DNA of 64,000 nt from Tetrahymena elliotti 4EA. Taxonomy: Eukaryota > Ciliophora > Oligohymenophorea > Hymenostomatida > Tetrahymenidae. A program made the translations under genes and the position numbers. The stretch spans positions 429,717 through 493,716 of the forward strand of contig JH720342.1 in the NCBI GenBank assembly GCA_000231825.2, written 5' to 3'. Below the pieces are notes generated by a model. That model was not told the origin of the DNA. It searched no databases and was given only the letters and a program-made list of their open reading frames with translations. Positions 1 to 11,800 of the stretch are shown here, one piece after another (the first letter of the stretch is position 1; the number at the start of each line of letters is the position of its first letter).

Positions 1-270
1 TCCTGCCCTGGAAATCCAAACGGTTAAGTTAAGGCTATCTTTGCTAACACTGGATTAACTGGTTGTGTTGCTTCAAGCGCTTCATGTGGAAAAAATAGGA
101 CTGCAAATACTTGGAATGATGCTGACTGTCTCGCTTGTAAAGGTTAATCTTTGAAATATGCAAAATCAGATAAATCTGATTGTTAAGCAACAGATCCATT
201 TACAGTTTCGACTAATTCATTTTTATCAATGGGTTCAATTTTATTATTATTAATTTCATTGCTTTTATGA
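1..270 (+). CDS. Cys-rich surface protein, type A (immobilization-antigen-like), 3' part only
   Basis: The frame is open from the window edge to a TGA at 268-270 (89 residues, N-terminus missing). TAA occurs in frame three times and must be Gln. The fragment has the type A landmarks also seen at 14973 and 36210: a C-P-G motif near the start, a Gly-Cys-Val motif, an R-T-A-N-T-W block followed by D-C-L-A-C, then a Y-A-K-S-D-K segment and a final Cys. It ends in a Ser/Thr-rich linker and a Leu/Ile tail with no charged residues after it, typical of a GPI-attachment signal. By family knowledge this suggests a ciliate immobilization-antigen-like, GPI-anchored coat protein. The family call is an inference from architecture. 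Confidence 0.75.
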
Positions 271-570
271 TAATCTTTTATTTATTGCTAATTTGATTGT
301 TAGCTTCTAATTATAACTGTATTACTTTTATATTTTGTATGCTGATTTGATTGAAAAGTAATAATTAAAATTTCAATTTCGCTTGATTTTATTTTAGCCA
401 TCCATACCATTTATTTTGTTTTCATCAAAATTTTATCTAAAAATTTAGATTTCAAAAAACCAATTTGTGTTGTTTAAATTTACTTTTAATCTTTTTAAAA
501 AATGTCATGTCTGTATTACTTCATATTTTATTAATGAATATTTGTGTTATGTAAGTTAAACACTCAAAAT
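271..570. other. Spacer between surface-antigen gene and LRR array
   Basis: A/T-rich spacer with short T and A runs. I see no reading frame with protein-like composition on either strand. Its last ~30 bases resemble the sequence just upstream of the first exon of the LRR genes (same A-T-rich stretch ending TTTTTAGAGTAAAA). Confidence 0.6.
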
Positions 571-865
571 TAATCATTTAATATTTTTAGAGTAAAAAAA
601 AAGAAACTTGTATTGGTAGTTATGGTGCTTTAAGCTAAGCTCAAAATCTAAAAATTTTAAACCGAACTTTCTCGAAAAACAATTTTTCTAATATTAAAAA
701 AATATATAGTACTTCATTCAAGAATTGAATTATTTAAAATGTTTAAAAAATAAAAAATTTTACCAAATTTATATTGTAAAAACCAAGTTAATGAAGACGG
801 AGCTTCAGGTATGGCTCTGCTCTTTTGTTGTTTTTTTGATTTGTATAAATAACCTTATGAGTAAA
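571..865 (+). pseudogene. LRR gene remnant (5' flank fused to two 3' LRR exons)
   Basis: The TTTTTAGAGTAAAA leader that precedes exon 1 of the full LRR genes is present at about 576-600. Instead of exon 1 it continues into sequence matching the third-last exon of those genes (about 610-674, I-G-x-x-G-A-L). Then comes the next exon type (772-861, beginning N-Q-V-N-E-D-G-A). The first remnant lacks a proper donor and the second lacks an AG acceptor. No initiator ATG or terminal exon is recognisable. The simplest reading is a deletion derivative that lost almost the whole gene body. It heads the LRR array. Confidence 0.65.
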
Positions 866-1092
866 TGAAATTACAAAAATAATTCATAATGGGTTTTATC
901 ATTTTAATTTATAATTTAGTATGTTTGATATATAATAGGGTATGTTAAACTAATTTTTTAATTTTATTTCTTAATTATAAATTTTGTTTTTTTCTTTTAA
1001 TTAAACATCAAAAGAGAGAGGATGAATATTTTGATAATTAAATAAATTTCATTAAAAAATAAATCTTAATATTTTTAGAGTAAAAAAGATAG

Positions 1093-4000
1093 ATGTTAAA
1101 AATGAAAAAATATTTTAGCAAAATTGAAGAGGTATTTATTATCTTAAATAATGTTAAGATTAAAACATTTTTTTATTATAAAAAGATTCTAAACAGCTCT
1201 TTGGAGTCTCTAACAAATATTGAAATTGATTTAAGGTATCATTATTTTTTATTTTACTAAAATATTTTATGGAAAAATAGTTAATACAAAGGGTAAATGA
1301 AGTTGATGAAAATAATTTGTAAACTTTAACATCTGAATTGAAAAAATGTATTAATTTGACTAACTTTAAGATCTGGATAAGGTATAAATACTTAATTTTT
1401 GAATTCATTCTTAATTATTACAAGTAATAAATATTTGATTGTTTTTATCGTTTTAGTTCTTCCTTTGATTTTTTGAGGAAAATAATAAATATTCATTATT
1501 TCTTTTAACTTTTATTATTTTTTTTTTTCTTAAAAATAAAATTTTATTTATCAAGTGCTGCTTTCATGATAACTTAATATTTAAAGATATTCTTTCATTT
1601 TTAAAATTTAATTGAAAAATATAATCTAAAAGTGGTATTATGTATTACTTTGAGTTAGAAATTTAATAAAAATTATTATCATACTTTATTTTTTCTAAGT
1701 ATTTTTAAAAATGTTTCATATAAAAAGTGAAAATTAGATAATTGATGAACATTTATCTGTGTTTTGTTCTGGTTTAGAAAAATGTGTATAAATAACGGAT
1801 TTTTATCTTGATTTAAGGTAGATTTCAAATAATCATTTGTTCTTATTTAATTAGCTTATTTTTTCACTTTTAATATATTTTATTTAAGAACTTATTTATT
1901 AAAAGCACTAATTCAATAGGTAATTAAGGTTTATCAAGTTTAAGTACTGCTCTTGCCAATTGTACCAATTTATGTAATTTAAATCTGAGACTAAAGTAAA
2001 AAATTAAAGACTTCATGGTTTTGTTTTCATAATTTTTCAAATTAAAATATTTTTAGTGAAAATAAGATTGGTAATGAGGGGATATCGAATTTAGGTTAAG
2101 GCTTATAAAATTGCAAAAAACTTCAAAGTTTAACTATTAACCTTAAGTAATATTATTAATATCTTGTTTAATTAGCTTTTTTGCTAATCATTAACTCAAA
2201 AAATAGAATAAATAATTCAAAATAATAGATAAAAATATAACTTTATTCTAATATTTCCATTATTTTGAGTAAATGATAGAATTATAAATTTTTTTATTAG
2301 TAAAAATAAAGAAATTAATGACTAGGGAATATCAGATTTAGGCTCTTATTTATCAAAGTTAGATGCACTTTAAATACTTTCATTAATCTTACAGTAAAAT
2401 ATTTTCAATTTGCAGAGTAAAATGTCTCAATCAATTAATAATAATTTAAAAATAAAAAAGGGACATTAAAATTGGGACACAAAGTCTACTAAATTTATGC
2501 TCCTATTTTTCAGAATGCATGAGTCTTGAAAATTTAAAACTTGATTTGTCGTAAAAATAACTATTTATTTAAATAATTTATAATAAAATTGAAAATTAAT
2601 TAATAAATTATTTTTTTAATATTTCCTAAAATTTTTATGTCTAACATTTTGTTTTGTTAAATTATTTAGAGGAAATACAATTGGATCTGGTGATGCAACA
2701 AATTTCATAATTTCTTAAGCAGTGTGTGCAAATAAAGTAGCAAATTTAAATCTTATACTAGAGTAAAATTAATAATTATGTTAACAAAAATCTGCTTTTT
2801 CTAAATTTACATATTTTTCCTTGATTTTTGAGAAAAAACATTTGTTGCGTGTAAAATTGTATCTTAAATAAATTTTATGCATTAAAAGTCATAATAGAAT
2901 AAACTCTTAGAGTGCTAATATATTGATTTAGGCTTTACAAAATTACTCCAATCTCACTAAATTGATATTTAGACTAAAGTAAAAAAATAATTTTATTATA
3001 TTCCAAATATTTCTCATATCAAACAAAGCCAAATTTTCAACTAAGATTCTTACATCTTTTAATAAAGGAATAATAGTAATTTTAACCTTCATAGTGGAAA
3101 TGAATTTTAAATAAGTATACCGAAAATTCTATGTTCTGCTTTAGCAAATTGGTAATAACTTAAATCTTTAGATCTTGGGTTAGGGTAAATCAAATAAAAA
3201 ATTTATAATAACTTTGATAGTTTACTTAACAATAATTTAACTATAAATCCTTGATATTCTCAACAACAATACTTTCAAAATATTAAATTTTTCAAATTAA
3301 TAATTAAAGACTTTCAGATAAAAATAACAAAAACTAATTTATGATTAACACAGGATTTACATACAGTTTAGTTTATATTTTATGCTGAAACTTTGATATT
3401 TTTTCATAATAATCTTAATTTTAAAAGCTTTAATCATATTGGATGCTAGGGTTTATCAGATCTATCTTCAGCTTTTGAAAAATTGACATAGCTCAATAAT
3501 ATGAAGCTTATTTTAAAGTAAATATTGATTGATATTTTTGCTGTTTATCATTATTTCTTTCATAAAAAACTTATATTTAATGATCTCAAGATTTTTAAGT
3601 CATAATGAAATAGGTGATTAGGGAGTTAAGTGTTTAGGCTAAGCTTTATAAAAAATTCCAAACCTTTAAAATTTTGGTCTCAATATTTGGTAAGAATGCT
3701 ATTTAAATTTATTTATTCTCCTTGATCTTATGTTAATATTTAAAAAGACTACATAATTTAAATATGTCTAAAAATGTGAATACATCCATCCATTTTAACT
3801 ACTTTATTTAAACAAAATCATAAATGGAATAAATTAAATTTCTCTACATTCAGATACTTTTTAATTTCTTAATCTTAAAAGAAAAAGATCTACTCACTAA
3901 AATTTCCCTCTGATAATTCAATATTAAAAATGGCATCTAATTTTATAATTATTTTAATTTTGTAGGCTTTATCAAAATTATGAGTATGAAGAATTTAAAA

Positions 4001-5753
4001 AAAAATATATTAGGAATAACAAAATTACTGGTGAAGGAATGATATCTCTAACTTCTTCTTTATCAAGCTGCTCCAACCTCTCTAATTTATTACTTTAACT
4101 AAAGTAAAATTATTATCTTTCAGATATTTCAAGAATAGAATTAGCAGTATCATCATAAATTGAGCTTATTTAAGTTAAAATCTTTTTGAAAATATTTAGT
4201 GGATATTAATTAATCACCAACTACTAAAATATAATCTATCCAAAGATATTTATTTAATTTTGCTTGAATTAATATAAAAAATTATTTTCCATTTATATTT
4301 TAAAATTTAATTTGTGTTATTAGATTTTTAATATTTAAATTAAAAATAATAATTCTTTTTCCAAAATAAAGTTCTAATTTAATATGTGATCAAGGACTAT
4401 CTGGATTTAGTTTAGTTTTAGGAAAGAGTAATAAACTCTCCGATTTAACACTCAGCTTATAGTAAAAAATTAATTATTTATTATTTCAACTTTATTGATA
4501 ATAATTTTTTAATGATTCATTTGAAATACTTCATTAAAAATCTTGATTGTTTTTCTCTAAAATTTTTTCATCTTTTTTTTATCATAAAATTCATTTTGAC
4601 AAATTTTAATCTAATATTTATTTTCAAAAAATTTTCATTTATTTTAACAAGCCAAAATTAGATAAGCAATAAAGGTTTAAAAGTTGTAGGGTCTAGCATT
4701 TAATAATGTTCTTAACTCTCAAAATTGACTTTGGTAGTAAGGTAAAACTGATTATTTATTCATTAATTAGAGGATTCTATTTATATTTTATTGATTGTTT
4801 ATTTAGTTTTTTTGAAGATATCAACTTTTTATGTTATTTCTTCTTTAATCCTTTCTATTTAGCTTAAAATATATTTTCATAATTATTAGCGGTGATTTAA
4901 TTGGTGAATAAGGTATTTTAGACTTAGGTATTTCTTTGGCAAACTGTTCGAATCTGCATAGTTTAAAATTTTCTGTATTGTAAAAATAATAATTTAAATA
5001 AAATGATTTAACATTTTTATTCTTTGTTTATTTACTATTTATTATTTATTTTTACAAATAAATATGGAATTTTCTAATTGATTTAGAGAAAATGGTTATT
5101 TATTTTTGTTTAAATTAAATTTATTTTTTAAATAATTGAAAGTGATTGTTTGATAGGTCCAAATAGTATTTCTAATTTTGCTTAAGCTTTATCTAATTCT
5201 TCTAACTTGTCGATTTTCTATCTCTCTATAATGTAAATAAATTTTTTTTCACATTTATTTATCTTACTTTTTAATATTGAATTGTGAGCATTTATTTACA
5301 TGTAATTATTTTAATTAAAAATGATAAAAACAAACTATCTTTCATAATTTAAAGGAATATTCCAATTGGTAATGATGGCATTATAGGCTTATTGACTTCT
5401 TTATCTAAAGCCCCAAATCTAAAAGTTTTAAAGCTAACTTTACTGTAAAAAAATCTTATAAGAATTTAAAAAATAAAAAATATTATCAAACTTATATATA
5501 GTAAGAATCAAGTAAACGAAAATGGAGTTTATGGTATAGGCTCCGCTCTTTTGTTGTTTTCTAATCTTTTGTGGCTAAAATTTTGGTTGATGTAAATAAA
5601 TAATTAACAAAAATCTTAACTTATTTTTAATTAATTTGAATTTTTTTATTTAGGAAACAAGGTATTGAAAATTCTAACTCTTAAAAGATTCACCAAAAAG
5701 TTCTTAAATTACAACGACTGGTTAAATGCAATTGTATTTTTAGCAAATAATGA
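1093..5753 (+). CDS. Leucine-rich-repeat protein, 20 exons, 622 aa
   Basis: Exons: 1093-1235, 1292-1381, 1728-1817, 1906-1995, 2057-2146, 2301-2393, 2461-2550, 2670-2762, 2889-2978, 3095-3184, 3428-3517, 3600-3689, 4014-4103, 4372-4461, 4652-4741, 4890-4979, 5143-5232, 5355-5444, 5502-5591, 5654-5753. They sum to 1869 nt, exactly 623 codons with TGA. All 19 introns are GT...AG and phase 2. Exon 1 encodes a Lys-rich start ending L-T-N-I-E-I-D-L-R. Exons 2-19 are 18 LRRs of 30-31 residues with the pattern N-x-I-G-x-x-G-x3-L-x3-L-x2-C-x2-L-x2-L-x-L, the ribonuclease-inhibitor-like type. The last exon is a basic cap ending near C-N-C-I-F. There is no signal peptide or membrane segment, so the protein is probably intracellular and protein-binding; the function is unknown. 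TAA/TAG codons are frequent. An ATG at 1022 in another frame meets TGA at 1103, so 1093 is the chosen start. Confidence 0.85.
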
Positions 5754-6144
5754 CTAAATAATAGAGAAAAATATATTAAATACCTTCACCAAATTCATGA
5801 AGAAATAGCCATTTCATTTTTATTAGATAAATTTTATATTAAATTTATGTTTTATTTATTTTATTTTTCTAAATGTATTTTTTTTATTTAAATCATGAAA
5901 ATAATTAATAATAATTTTTTGAGTAATTTTAATTTTTTATTTAGAAGTATTGATAAACAGTTAGGGTATCTCTGAGTCAGTTCAAAATAATTCTAAAATT
6001 TATTCAACTAGTTTTTAATTTTAATTAACTGTAAATCTTAATTGATCCTCACTAGCAATATTTCGATTGATAGAGGAGGATCTACAGTTAATATTTTATG
6101 CATAAACTTTTAAAATAATATAATAATAATTGAAATTTAAAAAG
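5754..6144. other. Spacer after first LRR gene, with conserved downstream segment
   Basis: A/T-rich spacer. About 5941-6030 resembles segments found after the other two LRR gene ends (about 8556-8645 and 14311-14400). Each has a possible AG acceptor, a short frame ending in T-C-T-G-A, and then a T-rich stretch. It may be conserved 3' flank or an alternative terminal exon. Around 6020-6110 the sequence switches to LRR-gene intron sequence, marking the duplication breakpoint. Confidence 0.45.
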
Positions 6145-8264
6145 CTACAATAATATTGGAAGCTAGGGTTTATCAGATCTATCTTCTGCTTTTGAAAAGT
6201 TTAAAGGCCTCAATAATATTAGGCTTCTTTTAAGGTAATATTGGTTGGTATTTTTGTTGTTTATTATTATTTCTTTCTAAAAAGACTTACAAATATTCAA
6301 TTTAAAAGAATCATTTATATACTTAAATATGTATTTAATGATCTCAAGATTTTTAAGAAAGAATGAAATAGGTGATTAGGGGGCGAAGTGTTTAGTCTAA
6401 GCTTTATAATAAATTCCAAACCTTTAAAATTTTACTCTCAATATTTAGTAAGAATACTATTTAAATTTATTTATTATCCTTGATTTTTAATGAAATTTTT
6501 TTAAATAATAAATAATTTAATTATGTTTAGCCAAGTGAAACATCCGTTTAAACAGCTTTACTTAAATAAATTAAATTTTTAAAACTTCAGATTACTTTTT
6601 GATTTCTTAATCCTAAAATTATAAGATAATCTTATTAAGCTTTCTCTCTCAACACAAAAAAAAAAAATTTATTTTAATTTTGAATATTTTAAAAGATTAT
6701 GAATAATAACCTTTCAAAAATAATAATTAGGAGGAACTAAAATACTGATGAAGGAATGATATCTCTAACTTATTCTTTATCAAGCTGCTTGATCCAGCCT
6801 CTCTAATTTATCACTGCACCTAGGGTAAATTCTTTTCTTTCAGATATTTCAAGCTTAATTAAATATAATAATTTTTTTTTCTAAATAAAGTGAAAATTTA
6901 ATATGTGATCAAGAACTATCAGGATTTAGTTTAGTTTTAGGAAAGAGAAAGATTAATAAACTCTCAGATTTAACACTCTGCTTAAAGTAAAAAATTAATT
7001 TTTATTTTATAGATATTCATTCATTTCTAAATAACATATTTTAAATAATTTTTCTATCTTATTTATTTATTTTTCAATAATTTTGGTTTATTTCAACCAG
7101 GCATAATGAGATAAGCAATTAAGGTTTGAAAATTTTAGGGTCTAGTATTTAATAATGTTCTTAACTCTCAAAATTGACTTTTGAACTAGGGTAAAAGGTA
7201 ATTTATCAATTAGAAGATTGATTCTATATATTTTTTATGAATATTTTATTTAGTTTTTTTGTATTTACTTATTTTTTAAAGTGGCAACTTAATTGGTAAA
7301 TAAGGTATTTTAGACTTAGGTATTTCTTTGGTAAACTGTTCAAGCCTTCAAACTTTAAAATTTATTATATCATAAAAAGAATATTGAAGTTTAACTGAAA
7401 TATATTAATTTAACATTTTTACATTTTGCTTATTTTTTATTATTTTTGAGAGTAAAAATAGAATTTTACAATTCATTTTAACTTATTTAGAGAAAATTGT
7501 TTTTTATTTTATTTAAGTATAAATTAACATTTTTAATTTCTAAAGAGATTGCTAGATAGGTCCAAATGGTACTTCTGATATTTTGCTCAGGCTTTATCTA
7601 AATTTTCTAACTTGTAAATTTTGGATTTAAAGATAAAGTAAATATATTTTTTTCTCATTTCTTTAGCTTGCTTTTTAATATTGAATCTGTCATTTTATTA
7701 TTTAAGTATTACTTTACCTGTAATTCTTTTAATTAAAAATGATAAAATCAAACTATTTGATTAATAAAACTAATTTCATAATTTAAAGCAATATTCCAAT
7801 TTGTAATGATGGCACCAAAAGCTTATTGACTTCTTTATCTAAAGTTCCAAGTCTAAAAATTGTAAAACTAACTCTCGAGTAAAAAAATCTGTTAATTGTT
7901 TATAAAATTAATACTATTTATCTTTTTGGAATTTATTTTTATAAGATGCTTAAGAAATAAAAAATATTACCAAATTTATACAATAAAAACCAAGTTAATG
8001 AAGATGGAGCTTAAGGTTTAAGCTCTGCTCTTTTGTTGTTTTCTCATCTTTATAAATTAAAATTTTGTTTAAGGTAAAATAATAGAATTTCTAAATTAAT
8101 TTAAACATTTTATTTTAAATGAGTATATAAAAATCTTAACTTATTATTTATTAATTTGATTTTATTTATTTCATAGCGATATCAGAAAGAAGAATTGTAC
8201 CAAACTTAACCAAAAAGCTCTTAAATTAGCACGACTGACTGAATGTAATTGCTTTTTTCACTGA
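6145..8264 (+). pseudogene. 5'-truncated LRR gene copy, decayed
   Basis: This corresponds to the 3' half of the intact copies: ten exon equivalents from 6145-6234 to the terminal exon at 8177-8264 (TGA at 8262). The 5' exons are absent. The exon at 6731-6824 is 94 nt instead of 90, with four extra bases after its S-S-C codons. The exon at 7546-7637 is 92 nt, with two extra bases. The donor after the exon ending at 7371 reads AT instead of GT. The acceptor before the N-Q-V-N-E exon (about 7981) reads AA instead of AG. Together these defects make a normal product implausible. The other exons (6358-6447, 6891-6986, 7101-7190, 7789-7878) are still open, so inactivation looks fairly recent. Confidence 0.8.
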
Positions 8265-8815
8265 AAAATATAATACGAATAATTATCTTCACCTAATTCT
8301 TGATGAACAAATAATCATTTTATTTCTATTAGATAAATTTTATATCAATTTTAGGTATCAAAATTGTTAAAATGTCATTTTACTTCAATCAAATAAATTT
8401 TATATCAACAATTTATGTTTGAAAATTGTTAAAATGTCATTTTATTTTTCAAAATTTATTTTTTTTATTTAAATAATTAATCAAATCTACAAAATAAATC
8501 CAAAGATAATTCACCATAGTTTTCTTAAATATCTTTAATTTATAATTTTGTATTATTGGTAAAGGATAGGGATCAGTCTGAGTTAGTTAAATAAAATTCT
8601 AAAACTTATTTCAACGACTTTTTTAATTTTAAATTAAATTCAAATGAAAAAAATCAATAAAACTATTTAATCGAATTCCTCAATAAGAAAGCCAGAATAT
8701 GCATAAAATTGTATTTTACCTTTAATCTTTAAAAAAAAATCAAATATCTTTTTGGGGTGTAATAATTAATTAATAATTTTTGTTTTGCGATTTTAATTAA
8801 ACATTAAAAGAGAGG
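8265..8815. other. Spacer between LRR pseudogene and second intact LRR gene
   Basis: It contains a tandem copy of a short segment (around 8290-8350 and 8365-8450, both with ATTTTATTTCTATTAGA- or TCATTTTA-like text). It also has the conserved downstream segment at about 8556-8645, and from about 8755 the 5' flank shared with the gene at 1093 (ending AAAAGAGAGGATGAA). No gene seen. Confidence 0.5.
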
Positions 8816-11800
8816 ATGAATACTTTGAAAATAAATACATTTCATTAATAAAATTAATCTTAATATTTTTAGAGTAAAAAAAAAAGAAAGATGTTAAAAA
8901 AAAAAAAATATTTTAACTAAATTGAAAATGTATTTATTATCTTAAATACTATTAACATTAAAATATTTTTTTATGATAAAAAGATTTTTAACACCTCATT
9001 AGAGCCTCTAACAAATATTGAAATTGACTTAAGGTACTATTTATAATAACATAAATTAATTCATTGATTGAGAAATTTGAAAATGAAAATTTTATTTTGT
9101 AAAATATTTTTTGTGAATAAAAAGCGAAAATGAAGTTGATGAAATTAGTTTTTAAATGTTAACTTCTGAATTGAAAAAATGTGTTAATTTGACAAGCTTC
9201 AAGATCTGGATATCGTAAAAATACTTAATTTTTGAATTCATTATTATTAAAATGAATAAAGAGAACTATAAATAATTGAATTGTTTTTTATTAAATTTTT
9301 ATCTTTCTAACTATTCCTTTGATTTGTTTATTGGAGGGAAATATTCATTATTTCATTTAAATTTTATATTTTTTTTCTCAAGTCATTACTTTAGATCACT
9401 TAATTTCTAAAAATATTCTTTCATTTTTGATAATTTTATATTATAATATTTAAAAATAGTATTTCTTTGAGCGAAGAGGAGGCTTAAAATTTAGCTTGTT
9501 CATTAGCTTAATGCGTTAATCTGAAAAAATTATGTATATATAATCAGTAAAATTAATAGTTAATATTTGTTAAAAAATAATGTTCTATTTGTTTTACAAA
9601 TTTCTTATTATTTCTTCAAAATAATTTTTTAAATTAATTTTAAAATTAAAGAGATAGTGATGAAATTTCTAAAGAAACATTATCCTTCTATGGTTAAATT
9701 ATAGAGACATCTAAAAATTTATCTAAATTAAATTTTGATTTGAGGTAATTAATTGATAAAGCTTTTTGTGCTTATTAGCATTCATTTTGATTCTAAGAAG
9801 TGTTTTAATGAATGGAATATTTTAGATTTGCATTTAATTAGTTGCTTAAAGATTTAATTAACAATTATCGCATTAATTCGTACAGATTTAAGATATTTTA
9901 GAATTTAGATGTTCTTAGAAATAATTACTTATGAATGAAATATTTTAATTTTATTTTAATAAAGAATAAATAAATACAACAATTATTCTAAAATATGTAA
10001 AAAATATCATATAAATTTTGTTACTCTCTCCTTTCTACCTGTTTGATAATTAAAAAAAATTAAATTTTCTATTGATTATATTAAGTACTTAAAAATGATT
10101 CTTATTAAAAGCAATAATTCAATTATTGATGAACATTTATCTGTGTTTTGTTCTGGTTTAGCAAAAGGTGCATAAATAACTGATTTGGATCTTAATTTAA
10201 GGTAGATTTCATTTTATTTTTTCATTTTTAATAATTGATTGATTTTCAAGAAATTATTTATTCTTTTAAAATTATTGTATTTATTATAAGCATTAATTCA
10301 ATTGGTAATTAAGGTTTATCAAGTTTAAGTACTGCTCTAGCCAGTTGCACTAATCTATGTAATTTAACTTTGTGGTTAAAGTAAAAATTTCATGGGTATG
10401 TATGTCTCTTTCAAATTAAAATATTTTTAGTAACAATAAGATTGGCAATGATGGGGTATCAACTTTAGGTTAAGGCTTATAAAACTGCAAAAAACTTCAA
10501 AGTTTAACTATTTATCTTAAGTAATATTATTTATATCTTGTTTTAATAATTTTTTTGTTAATCAATAACTCAAAGAATAAAATAATTTAATAGTGTCAAT
10601 AAAAAATATAATTTTCTTCAAGTATTTCTCATTAATTAATTTTTTTTATTAGATTCAATTTAGAAATTTGTGATTCAGGAATATCATTAGGTTTTTATTT
10701 ATCAAAATTAGATACACTTTAAACACTTTCATTAAACTTACAGTAAAATATTTTCTATTTGCTGAGTAAAATTGCTTAACCTATTTATAATAATAAAAAA
10801 GGAACGTTAATATTGGAACGCAAAGTTTATTAAATTTATGTTCCTATTTTTCAGAATGTGTGAGTCTTGAAAATTTGAAGCTTGATCTGAAGTAAAATAA
10901 CTATTTGGTTCAATAATTTATAATCTAAGATGGAAAAAAACTCAAAATTTTGTTAAAAACATTCTTTTAAATATTTCCTAAAATTAATATGTCTACTATT
11001 TTTTATTTTATTAAACCATTTAGTGGAAATCAAATTGGATCGTATGATACAACAAATTTTAGAATTTCGAAATCTGTACACACAAATAAAGTTGCAAATT
11101 TAAATCTTTCACTAGAGTAAAATTTCTAATTATTTTTATAAAATCTTCTTTTTTTGATTTACATATGTTTCCTTTACTTTCTGAGATAATTAATTTACTT
11201 GTTGTGTTTGTTACATACACTTTTTTCTTGAATAAATTTTACGTATTAAAAGTAATAGTAGGATAAATTCTTAGAGTGCAAATATATTGATTTAAGCGTT
11301 AGCATATTACTCTAATCTGACAAAATTGATACTCAAACTTAAGTAAAATTTAAAAATGAAAAAATCTAAGCCTAATTAATTCTCAATTAAGTTTAAATAA
11401 TATTAATTTTAACTTTCATAGTACAAATGAACTTTAAGTATTTGGATCAAAAATTTTATGTTCTGCTTTAGTATTTTGCTAGTAACTTAAATCTTTGGAG
11501 CTTGAGTTAAGGTAAACCAAATAAAAATTATATAATAACTTTGAAAATTTGCTTAAAAAAAAAATCTAACTGTAATCCTTATTGATCCTCACAAACCAAT
11601 ATTTTCAAAATATGAAATGTTAAAAATTATTACTTAAAAAATAACAAATTTAAGTATCTAAAATAAAAGATTTGAAATTAAAAAGACTATTCCTATAACT
11701 TTTGAATTTAATTTAAGGTATAAAAAATAATATATTATATTTACTTTCATGAAAACAAATACTTTCATAGAAAAATAAATAAAAAAATTAGTTAGTTCAT

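Noticed and set aside
11690..11716. Possible extra short LRR exon in the second intact LRR gene
   Set aside because: Only a partial L-x-L-rich stretch before a GGTA, no full repeat, and adding it would break the exact 3n exon sum; more likely an exon remnant.
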